This document shows, piece by piece, positions 30,110-41,607 of a DNA stretch of 64,000 nt. A program made the translations under genes and the position numbers. Position 1 is the first letter of the stretch; each line of letters opens with the position of its first letter. The stretch is from Spinacia oleracea (taxonomy: Eukaryota > Streptophyta > Magnoliopsida > Caryophyllales > Amaranthaceae): the NCBI RefSeq assembly GCF_020520425.1, contig NC_079492.1, positions 140,372,361 through 140,436,360 on the forward strand, written 5' to 3'. The notes beneath the pieces were generated by a model. The model had not been told where the DNA came from, made no database searches, and saw only the letters and a list, made by a program, of their open reading frames with translations.

Positions 30110-31983
30110 TTTGCTACAAATGGAAATTCTATTACGGAGTATTAATTATACACCCTACCTTGGTTGATGGTTTAATTTTATCGCCTAGCCAAAAATATTG
30201 ATTATGTTGAGCAATTTCTTTCAATAATGTTTTAAGATTCGTAAATTTTCAAAATACACTACTTTTTCACTTATTTCTTACTTTACCGTCCACGTCAGCA
30301 AGAAAGCCGGTCTATTTTTTTATATAAAATTTACAATAAACCGCTATTTAAAACAACGGCTTAAAGGGGTAAACAACTATCTGAAATATCGGCTTATTTA
30401 ATAAACCGCCATTTCAAGTAACGGTTAACATAACACAACAAAAATCATTTTTGATTTTGATAAGAATATTTATTATATCCTAACACTTTAAAACATGTAA
30501 ACTTCAATTTACTATTGCAGCAATAGTGTGCTGCCTATTTTGCCCCTAACTTTCAACCTTAATTACTGAATTTTGCCATAATGTTGGATGATGCCACATG
30601 TTCCATCAACCATCTGCCTTCTTTGTTCCTCTTTGTTTCCCCTTTCCTTTTCCTCGACACTGGGATCTTCATCCCCTTCCATTTTCAAAAAACCCTAGCT
30701 CTCCTCTCTACAATCTCCTCCGCCCCTTCACACATCTCCTTCCATCACCCTAGATTTTAAGATCGTCAATGTTCGTTCTTCTTCAAGAGGATGTTGTTTT
30801 ATGGTGATAGAAGACCACGTTCGAGGATTCTGAGAAGGAGTACAACATTGATACATCGGAAGGTACAAACAAAGAAAACTCAAAGAAAGCTTTTTTATGA
30901 TTAGCTGCTAATATTTCTTTACTGGTTTTGTGTTTTTTTTGGACTGAGGTTTGAGAATATCCCTCATATGGCTGATTTTGTATTAGGGTTTTGTGTTTTG
31001 GATCTACAATTTAGTTGAATTGGTTCATACGAGTATCTCTCGTATCTCTCTGTTGAATTGGTTCATACGAGTACATCCCTGTGCAGGTGCAAAAAGCCCC
31101 CTCGTATGGGTATTTTGCTATCGGAGTTTTGTGTTTCTGTGTCAATTACATAGCCAAATTGCTTAGAAGTTAGAATAACTATTGTTGATTCAACTAAGAA
31201 ATTTGATGTTCTTTATGTTTAAATTTACTGTAGTTGCGTGGTCATCCTATTGGTGTTGTTCTTACCGGTCTTTGCTGGAGTTGTGTTTTTGTGTTGAGGT
31301 GCGCAGCGGCCCTCATATGTGTATTTTGATACTGAGGATGTGTGTGTTGAGCTCCATGGATGAACAACTGAATTTGTGGGAAGCAATTTGAGAATTATGG
31401 GAGTGAGAAGATGGAGTAATTGGGGAAGGGAGTAATCGAGGGACAGAGTTGAGAAGAAGATGGATTAATTTGAGGGAGTAAATTCCTTTTTGTTAATTTT
31501 TGTTAATGATTTTTGTTTTCAATTTCATTTAATTGGGATTAAATTGGTTGAAATTATAATTATGACATCACATTCCGATTAAGTTAGCAGGAATGTGACC
31601 CGGGGTTGAAATTTAATAAGGGAGCTTAAGTTTTGGGTTGTAATTAACAAAAATGAGAGTTTGAGGTTGTAACCCGTAAAATGTTAAGTTTTTAGGGTTG
31701 TATTTGGAAAGTTTTCCTTTTTCAAGAAAACTTCATTTATCTTTAGATTAGCTTGACCTACTTCTTTTAGGAATAAGAGTGTGATAGTAAGCTTTATTAC
31801 TTCATTCATCCGTGTTTGATGTAATTGAGACTTGAGAGGCTAACCCTCAAGTGAGATAGTAAATTAATTTCCGTCCACTGTTGTTTTATCTGAATTATAT
31901 GTTGTTCAAATGCCTTTAATTTTAGATATTTTAGATTATCAAACAGAGGGAATAATTATTTTATTTGAGTATTTGATTATCGC
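30110..31983. other. Intergenic with repeat-like and leader-like DNA
   Basis: 30300-30425 has repeated ATAAACCGCTATTT / AACGGCTT blocks like transposon subterminal DNA. 30600-30860 has a pyrimidine-rich leader-like stretch (CCCTTTCCTTTTCCTCGAC) and a short exon-like end GGAAG|GTACAA. 31560-31720 resembles MULE-type ends (GGGTTGTAATTAAC.., GTTGTAACCCGTAAAATG). This may be one gene-capturing element together with the tRNA-synthetase fragment downstream, but I could not pair its ends. Confidence 0.4.
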
Positions 31984-33090
31984 AGGCTGAAGCAATTCTA
32001 TTAGCTCTAGGAGGGTATGGGGAGATATGAGGTATATCCAGGACACAAATATTGGGAATCATTCTTAAATAGATATCGCCAAAACAGGAAAGAGTGGAAC
32101 TTTGATGAGTTAATTAGGTTTAATGTTTTGGAAGTAAGTGGCAGGGAAGTATGGTTGAGTGATATATTGTAGTTACACTGTATAGGCACTTGAATTTTTG
32201 TAAGCTGCCTAAAATGATTTTGGTTACACTTTGAGGGTTGCTTGAAACAAGGTTCTTGAGTCTAATGTGACTAATAGTACTAAGCTTACTCACTCTTGTA
32301 TTTTTTTTTCCGTAATAGTTCTTGCTACTTTGAGTGATGTATATAACTAACAAGTGATCTCTTTATTGATCACATTTCACCTCCAAATTCTTATTTCAGA
32401 ACTCAATAGTTGGTTTTTTTCCCGTAATAGTTCTTGCTACTTTGAGTGAAGGCTGGCATAAACAAGCAATTATCCGACTATACAGTGAGTTTTTAGCCGA
32501 ATGTTCCCCTATATAGTGAGACTTATTCTTGTATTTTTAATGACTTGAGTGTCTCCGTGACTTGTTTGACTTGTGCACAATGTCACTGATATCTTTTATA
32601 AGCTATTGTTGAGCTTGGTCTTCAAGTACATGTTATTAAGCTTGGTCAATTATATTAACTTTTCCATTCTTGTAGAGTCCAGCCATTTATATTAACTGAA
32701 TATAATTTGCATAGTTTGTTCAGCCATTTGTGATTTGTACAATTAGGTCAGTTCGTTTAACTGTGTGGATAAGGAAAAAGGTTTTTGTTTCCAGGCCTAT
32801 GGATTTATGCTCTTCGAGAAATTTTTTTCTTGGATTTTATTGTGTATTTATGTTATTTATCTCTAATACATGTTTGGTAATTGTATAGGATACTAGATTA
32901 GATTTTTCTTGGGTTTGTTGCATGATTTATAGCGAATATGTATTTTTGGCAATTTTCAGGATATTAGAGGGAGCGCTGGGTTCTCACTGAAGAAGGAAGA
33001 ATCTATGCTACTGCAGGCTCTCCTGAAGTGCAAGTATACCCGGCTATACCACAAGAGGGTATCTCGCCAGATGAACTTGAGGTTGTCGGT
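31984..33090 (+). pseudogene. Fragment of phenylalanine-tRNA ligase alpha subunit
   Basis: After an acceptor (ATCGCAG) the frame reads AEAILLALGGYGEI, matching the enzyme's N-terminus, then hits a stop. About 930 bp later a second exon-like piece reads ERWVLTEEGRIYATAGSPEV then QVYPAIPQEGISPDELEV (32971-33084), a clear match to the winged-helix region of cytosolic PheRS alpha. The expected stretch between (SGxFAV..HNEVVNVIKSL) and all of the catalytic domain are missing. The whole enzyme is about 490 residues; only about 50 are here. This is a broken copy, perhaps carried by a transposon. Confidence 0.75.
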
Positions 33091-34636
33091 TTCTGCTTGC
33101 TGTAGATATGGTTTGCTTTATTCCCCGCTTCAATTACTTGTATTCAATTTTGTATAATGAATTTTAGGGATTCAATTTTGTTTGCTTTATTTATCACGAA
33201 CTGGTTTGCTTTGTTAGAATCAGGACTGATTTTCTCACAATATAACTCATTTCATATTCTCATTTAGCCTTATGTTTGTACGATATTCTTTAATTTTCCT
33301 GAAGTTTGAGCTTCGCTTCGTTAATTTTAGCTTAGGATTTCTGATGATTTTTTCATGTTTAATTGGAATCGTTTGTGCACTTGAAATCGTCTTTGTGATG
33401 TTATTGTGTTGCATTTTTGTCATCAGTTTATGTTGTGGTGAAGAAATAGTTCGATGACTGTAAAAATCTATGTTGATTTATAGAATTCGGTGATTTACTC
33501 ACAAGATGATTTGTAAAAGTCTATATTGATTTATGGAATCAGGAGATTTACCCACGAGATTATCTCATATCATTTAGCCTTTCAAAATTCAAATCATCAT
33601 TTAAAAGGAGGGAGATAGTGGAGATGGGGGGAGAGAGTGTAAATAGTAAGACTCAGAGATAACTATAAGAGATAGAGAGATACATAGACAGAGAGATAAG
33701 TACATTGCCGCCTTTGCTGACAAAAAAATCTTGAAACTAAGGAACTGTAGTTAATTGTACTATTTATATCTGAACTTGTTATTCCTTTGTCTAAATCAAT
33801 GCTTCTTAAGTTGCAGGTTCTTTCTTCAATTGCATATTATCAGAAAATATTCAAATAGCAGCTGTTTGACAGAATCCTGATCATATAGCAGGCTCAGGTA
33901 AAGTGCTCAGGTTCTTATGATTCTGGACCAATGTCCTTCCTTTCTTTTCTATTAAATTTAAGGCACATAGTAAAAATACTCTACAGACGATGAGAGTATT
34001 TTGAGTTTTAGGGGGTTTAGGGGTTCTTGGTGTACGTTCAGAGTCTTATCTTCTCCCAAATTTTCAATTTTTTAGGGGTAGGTATTTAAATTTTGCTTTT
34101 AGGGGTTTTACTATCGTTCCCCCATTCTTTAATTTCCGCAATTTGGGAGCATTATTGACATTCTAATGTTTACTATCATTCCTCCATTCTATCTCTTACT
34201 AGGGTGTGCTGTGAAGATTTGGTGGAGATCCACAACTTAAGTCAATGATACACTGGGTTTCAGCATCTCAGGTGAGCTTTACACAATACCTGTTGAACTG
34301 ACTTGAGCTGTACCACAATACCTGTTGAACTGGGTTGGTGTTAGGCCGTCTTAAACTTGGTATTTATCCCTGATATAATTTCTCAGGGTACACCAACCTT
34401 TCATGATACCAACACTAATTTGGCTTCACATAGTTCATGCTTTATATAGACTAGGTCTTATCAGTGTTACCTTATTTCTATTTGTGGTTCATTATCCGTG
34501 AAATGGCTGCCAATCTAAAATCATACAATTTCCCTAATTCTGCTCAATTTTTTTGCATCAGGCTACCTTTAAACCTATCAATTATAGGTGTGGGTTTCCT
34601 GTTGCGAAAAAGACTTATTTGATCAACTATACTATC

Positions 34637-34760
34637 GTCTTCATGGTGGTTCTCTCGTATAATGTCGTCTTCATGGTGGTTCTCTTATAACGGCTGCTAC
34701 GTCAGGAAAACTAGAACATTTTAATGGCGTTTTCATGGTGGTTCTCTCGTATACGATCTT
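34637..34760. repeat. Three-copy short repeat
   Basis: The block TCTTCATGGTGGTTCTCT, followed by CGTATA or TATAAC, occurs three times with unequal spacing. No function is apparent. Confidence 0.7.
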
Positions 34761-34916
34761 CTTTCCAAACGATCTTGGAACATCCCATTTTCAAAGGTAC
34801 ACCAGTTTCATAAACCCAATTCCTATTGTGGTCTTCTTAGCTTCACTTAAGCTGCAATTTCAATAAATTTTTTTGGGATAGTGATAGGAAGCTTTAATTT
34901 TGCTTCTGGGATCGTT

Positions 34917-35080
34917 CAGTATCATTTGTTGTTTTCAATTTTCTGTTTTTTACAAATTATGAAAACTTTTCAGCTTTTTGTTGTCAGTTTTCAAAGTCAG
35001 TCTGATTACTGTAGGTATGACTATTATTTGGTTCATGATTCAAACTATTTGGGTTTGGTTGTTTAGTTTGCAATCAGAAT
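34917..35080. mobile_element. Decayed MITE related to 16977-17189
   Basis: Starts GGGATCGTTCAGTATCATTT and shares the TTTTACAAATTATGAAAAC.., GTCAGTTTTCAAAGTCA and GTATGACTATT blocks with the better copy. The right inverted end is lost or unrecognisable. Confidence 0.5.
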
Positions 35081-35987
35081 GGGTTGGTCTGTAATTAAAA
35101 GTCATATTTTAATGGAGGTTTCGTTTATTGAACACCATGTCATCGTTCTCTATTTTGATTGCTTTTCTAGCTTATACGAAGTATATTATGCTTGCAAAAC
35201 GAAATCAAAACAAGATAACACAGGCGAGTGAAGCAACACTTAACACCCTCCAAAAGTCAACATTGGTCAGTTCACTTTAAATGACAAGTGACAACTGCAG
35301 CAACAAAATAACCTACATTGCAAGAACATATATACAACATTACCACAAGTAGCCTCTAACACAATCCTGCAATAACTCCGATACACAACCACCTATAAAC
35401 CACCAGCAAACGCCATCGCTTTACTACAGCCACAACAGCTCACGAGTGCACCTAATGAGCCTACGATCTGAGACGTCTGAACCTGCTGACTTTAGAAACT
35501 GATGCACTACACCAACTGCAACAATCTCTACACAGCGCCTCTAACCTTGACTACCCCATACTGCCAGAACCAATCCAAACCGAAGTACTAAATACAAAAT
35601 GACAATATTACAGAGTTCTTAAGCTAAAAATGACCAACACATTGTTAACAAATATTAAAATGCACCAACAAAAAAGGTTCCAAATCCACCAATCTAATTA
35701 CCAAAAGAGCAAAGTCAACTTTGTTTATTGATAGAATATTACAGGCAAACCCACATCGTACATCAAGTATGCAACCATCAAAATGCGTCCCAAAAGTGAC
35801 TACAATATTATCAAAAGTTAATGAGTAATCCGTACCTCACATTCTGAGATTTTTGTAAACTGATGCAGTACCTAACCTGAAGTAGTAGCAATATTTGACT
35901 AGGACTAAGCATACCATAAGCATAAATTAATTAGCATATTACACTTCGTATTTCATTAGATTATATAATCATCAACCCCAAACCAAA

Positions 35988-36713
35988 TTAAGGTAATGTA
36001 CACAACAAAATACAAGAAAAGAGTCTCATACAAATCAATGCAAAGCAAACACAATACATTTCGTAATCTTTACCCTTACTAACAAGGCAACCTTGCTGCA
36101 AGAAACGTTTTTGATCTTCGTCGTCTGGGTATGAGTAAGATGGTGAGACGAGTCGTCGCAAGGATAGGATGTTATCCACAATCCACACTATAATGTTGAC
36201 ATCCACATTCAAACAAGCACTAAGGCTTAAAAATCTTAGTTTTTTACACGGCTTTATCACCTCTTTTACCCCTTCTTCTGTCAACTCGTCGCAATCCTCT
36301 AGATCCAAATGAGCCAGCCTAGGGCACATCCTCACCAACATCCCTAACACTTCATCAGTTATTTCTAAATCTTGTACATTCAACACCTCTAACATTGAGA
36401 TAACCGCGTCTTTTCTAGATACTTTCAGTTCGCAAGTTAAGTTCATGTTCACGAGTCCCCTGTTGCACTCCAGGATATCAGTTAAATCCAGTTGGTTATC
36501 GCGTTTAAAACAAGAAGATAGCCTGATCTTCTCCACTTTGGGACAAATATTCAGGATCGTTTTCAGACCTGAAGTGGTCAAGTATGAATTTGATGATAAA
36601 TCCAAGCCCTTTATTGCGAAGTTCTTCCTAAGGCCATCATTATTGCATTCTTCTTTTCTGAGGCTTGAATATGTCATTTGAAGATGGCATACGAGGGCAT
36701 CTTTGAGTGAGCG
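35988..36713 (-). CDS. F-box/LRR-type protein, 3' exon (partial gene)
   Basis: A minus-strand exon begins after a TTTTATAG acceptor near 36714 and reads RSLKDALVCHLQMTYSSLR then leucine-rich repeats of the cysteine-containing kind: GLDLSSNSYLTTSGLKTIL, VEKIRLSSC, LAHLDLEDCDELTEEGVKEV and LRFLSLSACLNVD. This pattern fits F-box/LRR substrate adaptors of SCF ubiquitin ligases, which often have a short final exon like this. The last 25 or so residues are hydrophobic and less typical, so the true stop could differ. No F-box exon was found to the right before the MITE at 37681, so the gene may be truncated or a fragment. Confidence 0.6.
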   Translation of the reverse strand, partial: RSLKDALVCHLQMTYSSLRKEECNNDGLRKNFAIKGLDLSSNSYLTTSGLKTILNICPKVEKIRLSSCFKRDNQLDLTDILECNRGLVNMNLTCELKVSRKDAVISMLEVLNVQDLEITDEVLGMLVRMCPRLAHLDLEDCDELTEEGVKEVIKPCKKLRFLSLSACLNVDVNIIVWIVDNILSLRRLVSPSYSYPDDEDQKRFLQQGCLVSKGKDYEMYCVCFALICMRLFSCILLCTLP

Positions 36714-37680
36714 CTATAAAAGATGAATCAGATAGATTGGGACTCCGAGGGAGAGAGATTGATGTCAGACTATGGAGAAACGGAGACAAGTACTCTGCAT
36801 ACTCGTTTGTAAGGAAATTTGCTCCCCCAAGTTCTAAAGAAGTTAGAGATTGGTACGAGTGTAGGAGCCTTGAAATTCCAGCAAATGCGTTGCTTTTGTT
36901 TCATTATTTAGCAGTACGTATTGGAAATGTTGTCGTCGAGGACACTCAACATTGTGTCTGTCACCTTAGAAAGGATGGTTTGTTTAATTTTTGTCATTTT
37001 TAAAAAAAAAGTTAGCTCATTTTTTTAAATCCCTCCTTATCTCAGGAGCAACGTATAATCTACAAATGAAGTCTCAGGGCAACAAATATGGAACATGATA
37101 TCTTAAACTTACATATAATCAATCAACAAATTTCTACAGCACTCTCTCAAAATTACAATTTAGAGTACACCACAACATAAGTGAACTTGATAAATGAATA
37201 TGAAGAGCTAATTCTATTTGGATTTTCTGGTAAATATAATGTAAACAAATATTCAGGGTGCAATTGAAATTTCACCAGCGCAAATAAACGTAATAAACGT
37301 AGTTATCCAACTCTAAAATACTATTATGCATAAGACCTTATATCAGGTGATTGAGTGCGACAATAGTCTGTGTATAATTATAATTATAATCAATAATTGC
37401 AGGACGGACAAGTTTCTTGCTTTCGTGCTTCATCATTGATCAACTAAGTAATAATGTATCTTTTCTTGCAGAGTTGTACGTTGCCACAAAGTTGGGCGAG
37501 GAACTATCGCGACTGTTCTTTATGCTATTATGTCGGTCGTGTTTAATTTCTCTATACTTAGTCATGTATTTTTTTTGTGCTTAGCCATGATTTCTATATA
37601 TGTAACCTACATCAAGTAATTAACGGTGTTTCTTTTCATGATTTCAACTATTTCTATAGAGTAATTAGGCTTATGATTTA
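36714..37680. other. Upstream of the F-box/LRR exon, no gene confirmed
   Basis: A plus-strand frame (36707-37003, with GDKYSAYSFVRKFAPPSSK) is open for about 98 codons but I recognise nothing in it. The remainder is AT-rich. F-box-bearing 5' exons are expected here on the minus strand but were not seen. Confidence 0.35.
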
Positions 37681-38007
37681 CAAAAGGTCTTGCGCGCACA
37701 AGGTGTACAATAAATTTATCGTACACCCAGATAACTTTTATGCAGTTTTTCATAACTTTAACCTATTTTTCTGTAACTTTTATATTATAAAATAAAAAAG
37801 TTGATAGATAAACATTTTAAAGGGTTAAATGATTAATTTATACATTATTGGTGATTTTGAAAAAATAATATTTATTCAAATGAAAAAATTTATCACTAAA
37901 AAATAGATAACTTTTACCTATATAAATGTAACTTTTAAGCATTTTGAGTCAACTTTTACTCCGGTGTACAATATTTATTGTACACCCATTATAAACAAGA
38001 ATTTGTG
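37681..38007. mobile_element. 327-bp Mutator-like MITE, copy 3 (inverted)
   Basis: Same element as 29774-30100, in the opposite orientation and exactly 327 bp. Flanks TATGATTTA (37672-37680) and TATGATCTA (38008-38016) match at 8 of 9 bases, a non-repetitive 9-bp duplication and the best evidence for a Mutator origin. No coding. Confidence 0.87.
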
Positions 38008-38203
38008 TATGATCTATATAGTGTCTCGGGAGATAGTTTTTTATATCTTGGGGGAACGTGCGCGCTAGCGCACGTTCCAACAACTAGTGATATCAAAAAG
38101 CTTAAGTTATATAGAAATAATACTATTGTTGAATATACTATACTTCGTAATGAAGATCTGTCCTTGTGGCTATGCTTATGCTTCTACCAATCACACTCAA
38201 GGG

Positions 38204-38918
38204 TAGACCTGGCAAATGGGTCGTCTGGATCGGGTTCGGATCGGGTTTGTTCGGATCGGGTAATTTTGGGTCACTTTGACTTCGGATCGGGTTCGGGTAT
38301 GGTTCGGATCCATTCGGGTTTCGGGTTTAATTCGGTTTTTTGATGGTCGGATCGGTTCGGATTTGGGTCAAAATTTCGGGTCAATATCGGATCGGGTCAT
38401 TATCGGTTCGGTTCATTTCAGATCGGATCATATCAGATCGGTTTTTTCCGGTTTAGTTCGGATATTTTCGGGTTAGATCGGACTTTTCTTGTTTAATTTC
38501 AAGTTTGGCAATTTCGCTTTAGATTTGGTCATTATTCATAAATATTCAATTATTTTTAATATTATTTATAACAATATCTCTTACGAAGTAATTAAGGGAT
38601 AAGCGTATACAGTTCGAGATTACTGGTTTACTGTATGGGAATTTTAGTAAACAATAAGGGTTACATTTACCTTTTCACATTGTTACAAGTGATAATTTAG
38701 GCGACTCTAGTATTACTTCTACTAATGTATGGTCTAGACGACGAAACATGAAATATTGACGAATATAACAATATATATTGGTAATTAAAAAAACATTATC
38801 ATGATTTAGTAAAGTAACTAGTATTTGAGACCAAACTCTCGAATTATTTCATAGATAATATGTGGTTAATAATAATAATAATAATAATAACAACAATAAC
38901 AATAAAAATAATAATAAC

Positions 38919-38951
<33 letters not shown>

Positions 38952-39309
38952 AAAAGTTAGAAAACTTGTGTTATTTAGTTTGAACTATTGATAAATTTGA
39001 GTTTTTCTTCGGTTCGGATCGGTTTCGGATCTTCGGGTCGGATCGGTTTCGGTTTGATTCAAAATTTCCAGTTATTTTCGGTTCGGGTTACTTCGGTTTC
39101 GGATGAAACTCGGTCGGGTTAATTCGGTTCGGGCCGATTCAGTTATCAGATCATTTCGGGTTAAAATCAATTTCGGATCGGTTTCAGTTTCGGTTCGGAT
39201 AAATTTGGGTTTCGGGTTGATTTTGGGTCGTCATTTCGGGTCAAAATCGGGTAATGGATCGGGTCATTCGGATCGGATCATTCGGATCGGGTCACTTTTG
39301 CCAGGTCTA
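38204..39309. mobile_element. hAT-like element with GGTTCGGATCGGGT arrays
   Basis: Inverted ends TAGACCTGGCAAA and TTTGCCAGGTCTA, flanked by a perfect 8-bp duplication CTCAAGGG (38196-38203, 39310-39317), diagnostic of hAT. About 300 bp at each end is an irregular array of TCGGATCGGGT / TTCGGTTCGG motifs; an AAT microsatellite (38869-38953) lies in the centre. No transposase. It shares end style with 7675-8242. Confidence 0.85.
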
Positions 39310-39359
39310 CTCAAGGGTGTATTACTATTTCAAACCCATGGGTACATTACTATATGTAA

Positions 39360-39440
39360 GTCCTGTTTAGCGGTTAGTTGTTAGCTGATTTGACTACCTG
39401 TTAGATGTTAGTTGTTTGTATTAGCTGGGTTGACTAGATT
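39360..39440. mobile_element. Small MITE remnant
   Basis: A stretch of TTAGCGGTTAGTTGTTAGCT and related TTAG(C/T)TG units, which is typical of hAT-like MITE ends. Only one side is visible. Confidence 0.4.
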
Positions 39441-39487
39441 AGGTCCGGTGCAATGAACATTTATAAAATGTAAAGTTATAAAATTTA

Positions 39488-40040
39488 GGCAAATTTGCTA
39501 AAAAGGACCTTTTATAACCCAAATTTTGCGAGAAAGGACCATATATAATTTTTTTTGTGAAATCACACCTTAATGTAATTTTTTTTGCAAGAAATGACCT
39601 TATATAATTTTTTTTTTGTGAAATCACACCTTAATATAATTTTTTTTTGCAAAAGACAACCAAAATTAAGTTTCAGACATTAACTGAGCTTTTTCGACCA
39701 TTGACTTGCACGTGAGAAACACGTGTGGCTTTATTTTGCTAACCACACCCAATTTTCCTCCAAAATTCCAAGTTTAAAACCTTAAGTTGAAAAAAAAAAT
39801 CGAAACAAAATCAAGTTTGGAAATTCAAGACTCGGGAAAATCGGTGTCTTTAGCCAACTTAAGCCACACGTGTTGCTCACGTGCAAGTCAATGGCCGGAA
39901 AAACTCAATCAATACCGGAAACTTCCTTAAGATCCTTTTTTGCAAAAAAATTTACATTAAGGTGTGATTTCACAAAAAATTATGTAAGATCCTTTCTCGT
40001 AAAATTTGAGTTATAAAAGATCCTTTTTAGCAAATTTGCC
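39488..40040. mobile_element. Long-TIR Mutator-like MITE with perfect 9-bp duplication
   Basis: Ends GGCAAATTTGCTAAAAAGGA and its complement; the arms stay complementary for most of the 553 bp (for example CACGTGAGAAACACGTGTGG against CCACACGTGTTGCTCACGTG), so the element can fold into one long hairpin. Flanked by TAAAATTTA on both sides (39479-39487, 40041-40049), an exact 9-bp duplication. No coding. Little decay suggests a fairly recent insertion. Confidence 0.88.
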
Positions 40041-40284
40041 TAAAATTTAGGATTTAGACAAAAATATTTAAGTTTGACCATAAAAGAAGACACAGCTTAT
40101 TGGATATTTAGAGTTTAACGGGTACCCTGCATTTTATCCATACTCGTAACCAATTTGCTAACAGGTGCATAGCCTGAAATTGTAAAGGTATTGTACATGA
40201 TTGGAATCTTAATAATGAATGAAGGAGATAGGTACTGCATTGTGAGATTTCTTATATGCATCTTCCCACCCAAAAAAAAAAATA

Positions 40285-40611
40285 CTCTCTCCGTCCCGGA
40301 ATACTCGACCCGGTTTGACCGGCACAGAATTTAAGGGACTTGAATTGACTTATTTAATTTAATAGGTAGTAGTTGATAGTGGGGTATTATTTTAATGTAG
40401 TTAGTGGGAAATGTGTAAAGGGGTGAGGTTGGGGAGAGTAGAGGTTGAATTTTTAATTATTTTTTATATTGAGTAGGGGGTAGGTGGGTTAATAGGGGTG
40501 GAGAGAGAAATAATATAATATTGTTAGAATATTTCCATTTTTAGAAACAGGTCAAGTATTAAGAGACGGCCCGATAAGGAAAACAGGTCAAGTATTCCGG
40601 AACGGAGGGAG
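40285..40611. mobile_element. Stowaway MITE 1
   Basis: Ends CTCTCTCCGTCCCGGAATAC and GTATTCCGGAACGGAGGGAG, flanked by TA, as in Tc1/mariner-type Stowaway elements. Internal sequence AT-rich, non-coding. Confidence 0.85.
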
Positions 40612-40613
40612 TA

Positions 40614-41607
40614 AAAAAATACTCCAAAAGATAGGTACCTTAAAGATCACCCCTCGTGCATAATAGAGGCTTATAATTGAATTGATGCTCCGAATTGTTA
40701 ATACTCCTTCTGTTTGGTTTTAGTTGCAACTTTTACTGTTCAACCTAATTTTTTGCAATGAGAGTGCATAGGTAATAAATTATATTCATACCCCAATTTT
40801 AAAATATAATTAGGCGAAAAGGTGTGTTATCAAATATGAACAACGGTAGTTTGGTGTTAAAAGAGTTAAACGAGTTTCCAAGATAAAGCAAACGTCAAGT
40901 TTATTCTTATTCTTCGTTGACTTTTTTCATATAAAAATGGGAACAGAGTCAAAGTGGGCATTATTTTATCCACAGTGGCGCAAAGGATAAAAATGACTCT
41001 TGCAGGCTGCAGCTATGTCTAGCATCCGGTTCCAAAGGGGTTATCACAGATAAAGTTGTAACTGAACGAGCAAATTGAAAGAATTACAACATAGACGACT
41101 TTAAAAGATGGTAGTGGTATAATTAATAACAGTGCAGCCAGTAGTTAGAACTCGGGCAAGCAGTGTGTAAAGTTCTGGAAATGAGAAGCGTCCGTTGAAT
41201 TTGAGAAGGTAAGTTACCAGCTTCAGAGATAGTGCTAGGTCGAGCAAAAATCCTGCAGATGCGGATAAAAAGCGTTAGCATCAAGTTACGTTTATTAAGA
41301 TTATGTGTAACTGAATTTAAGAAAAAAGGCGATAATGCCCTATGTTTTTAGTTACATCAGCTAAATACTGCTAATAAGACCGATACTCGTTTGGGATAAA
41401 GCGAATTCTGACCCTGGTCTACACGAATATACTGCAGAAAAAGGGACGGAAAGAGGTTGACAAGGAATGAGAACAAAGTTGAGGCCCTAGACAAATCAAG
41501 GGAGTTTGTCCCATACCTCAACTTTGTTAATGGGGTTGGAGTATTGGAGAAACAAATGACGAACTAATCATTAGACAAATGCTGAATAGAAAATTCTCGA
41601 GGTTACC
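40614..41607. other. Spacer and 3' region of GSH1
   Basis: Minus-strand 3'UTR of GSH1 should occupy the part near 41607. The rest is AT-rich with no protein-like frame; a T-rich tract with TTTAACTCTTTTAACACC-like sequence lies around 40850. Confidence 0.45.

Larger units (their letters stand above)
33100..35987. other. Intergenic, no gene recognised
   Basis: T-rich, intron-like sequence without a convincing frame. Notable: a three-copy repeat around TCTTCATGGTGGTTCTCT (34637-34760), a decayed MITE copy at 34917-35080, and A/C-rich minus-strand-like 3' sequence at 35200-35980 that may hold the F-box gene's 3'UTR. Confidence 0.4.

Noticed and set aside
30258-34890. A second CACTA element spanning the PheRS fragment (CACTACTTTTTCAC.. 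to ..GATAGTG)
   Set aside because: The supposed ends do not match beyond CACTA/TAGTG, and no subterminal repeats or 3-bp duplication could be seen.
36707-37003. Plus-strand 98-codon frame with GDKYSAYSFVRKFAPPSSK
   Set aside because: No recognised domain, no splice context, and it starts opposite the F-box exon's upstream edge; probably chance.
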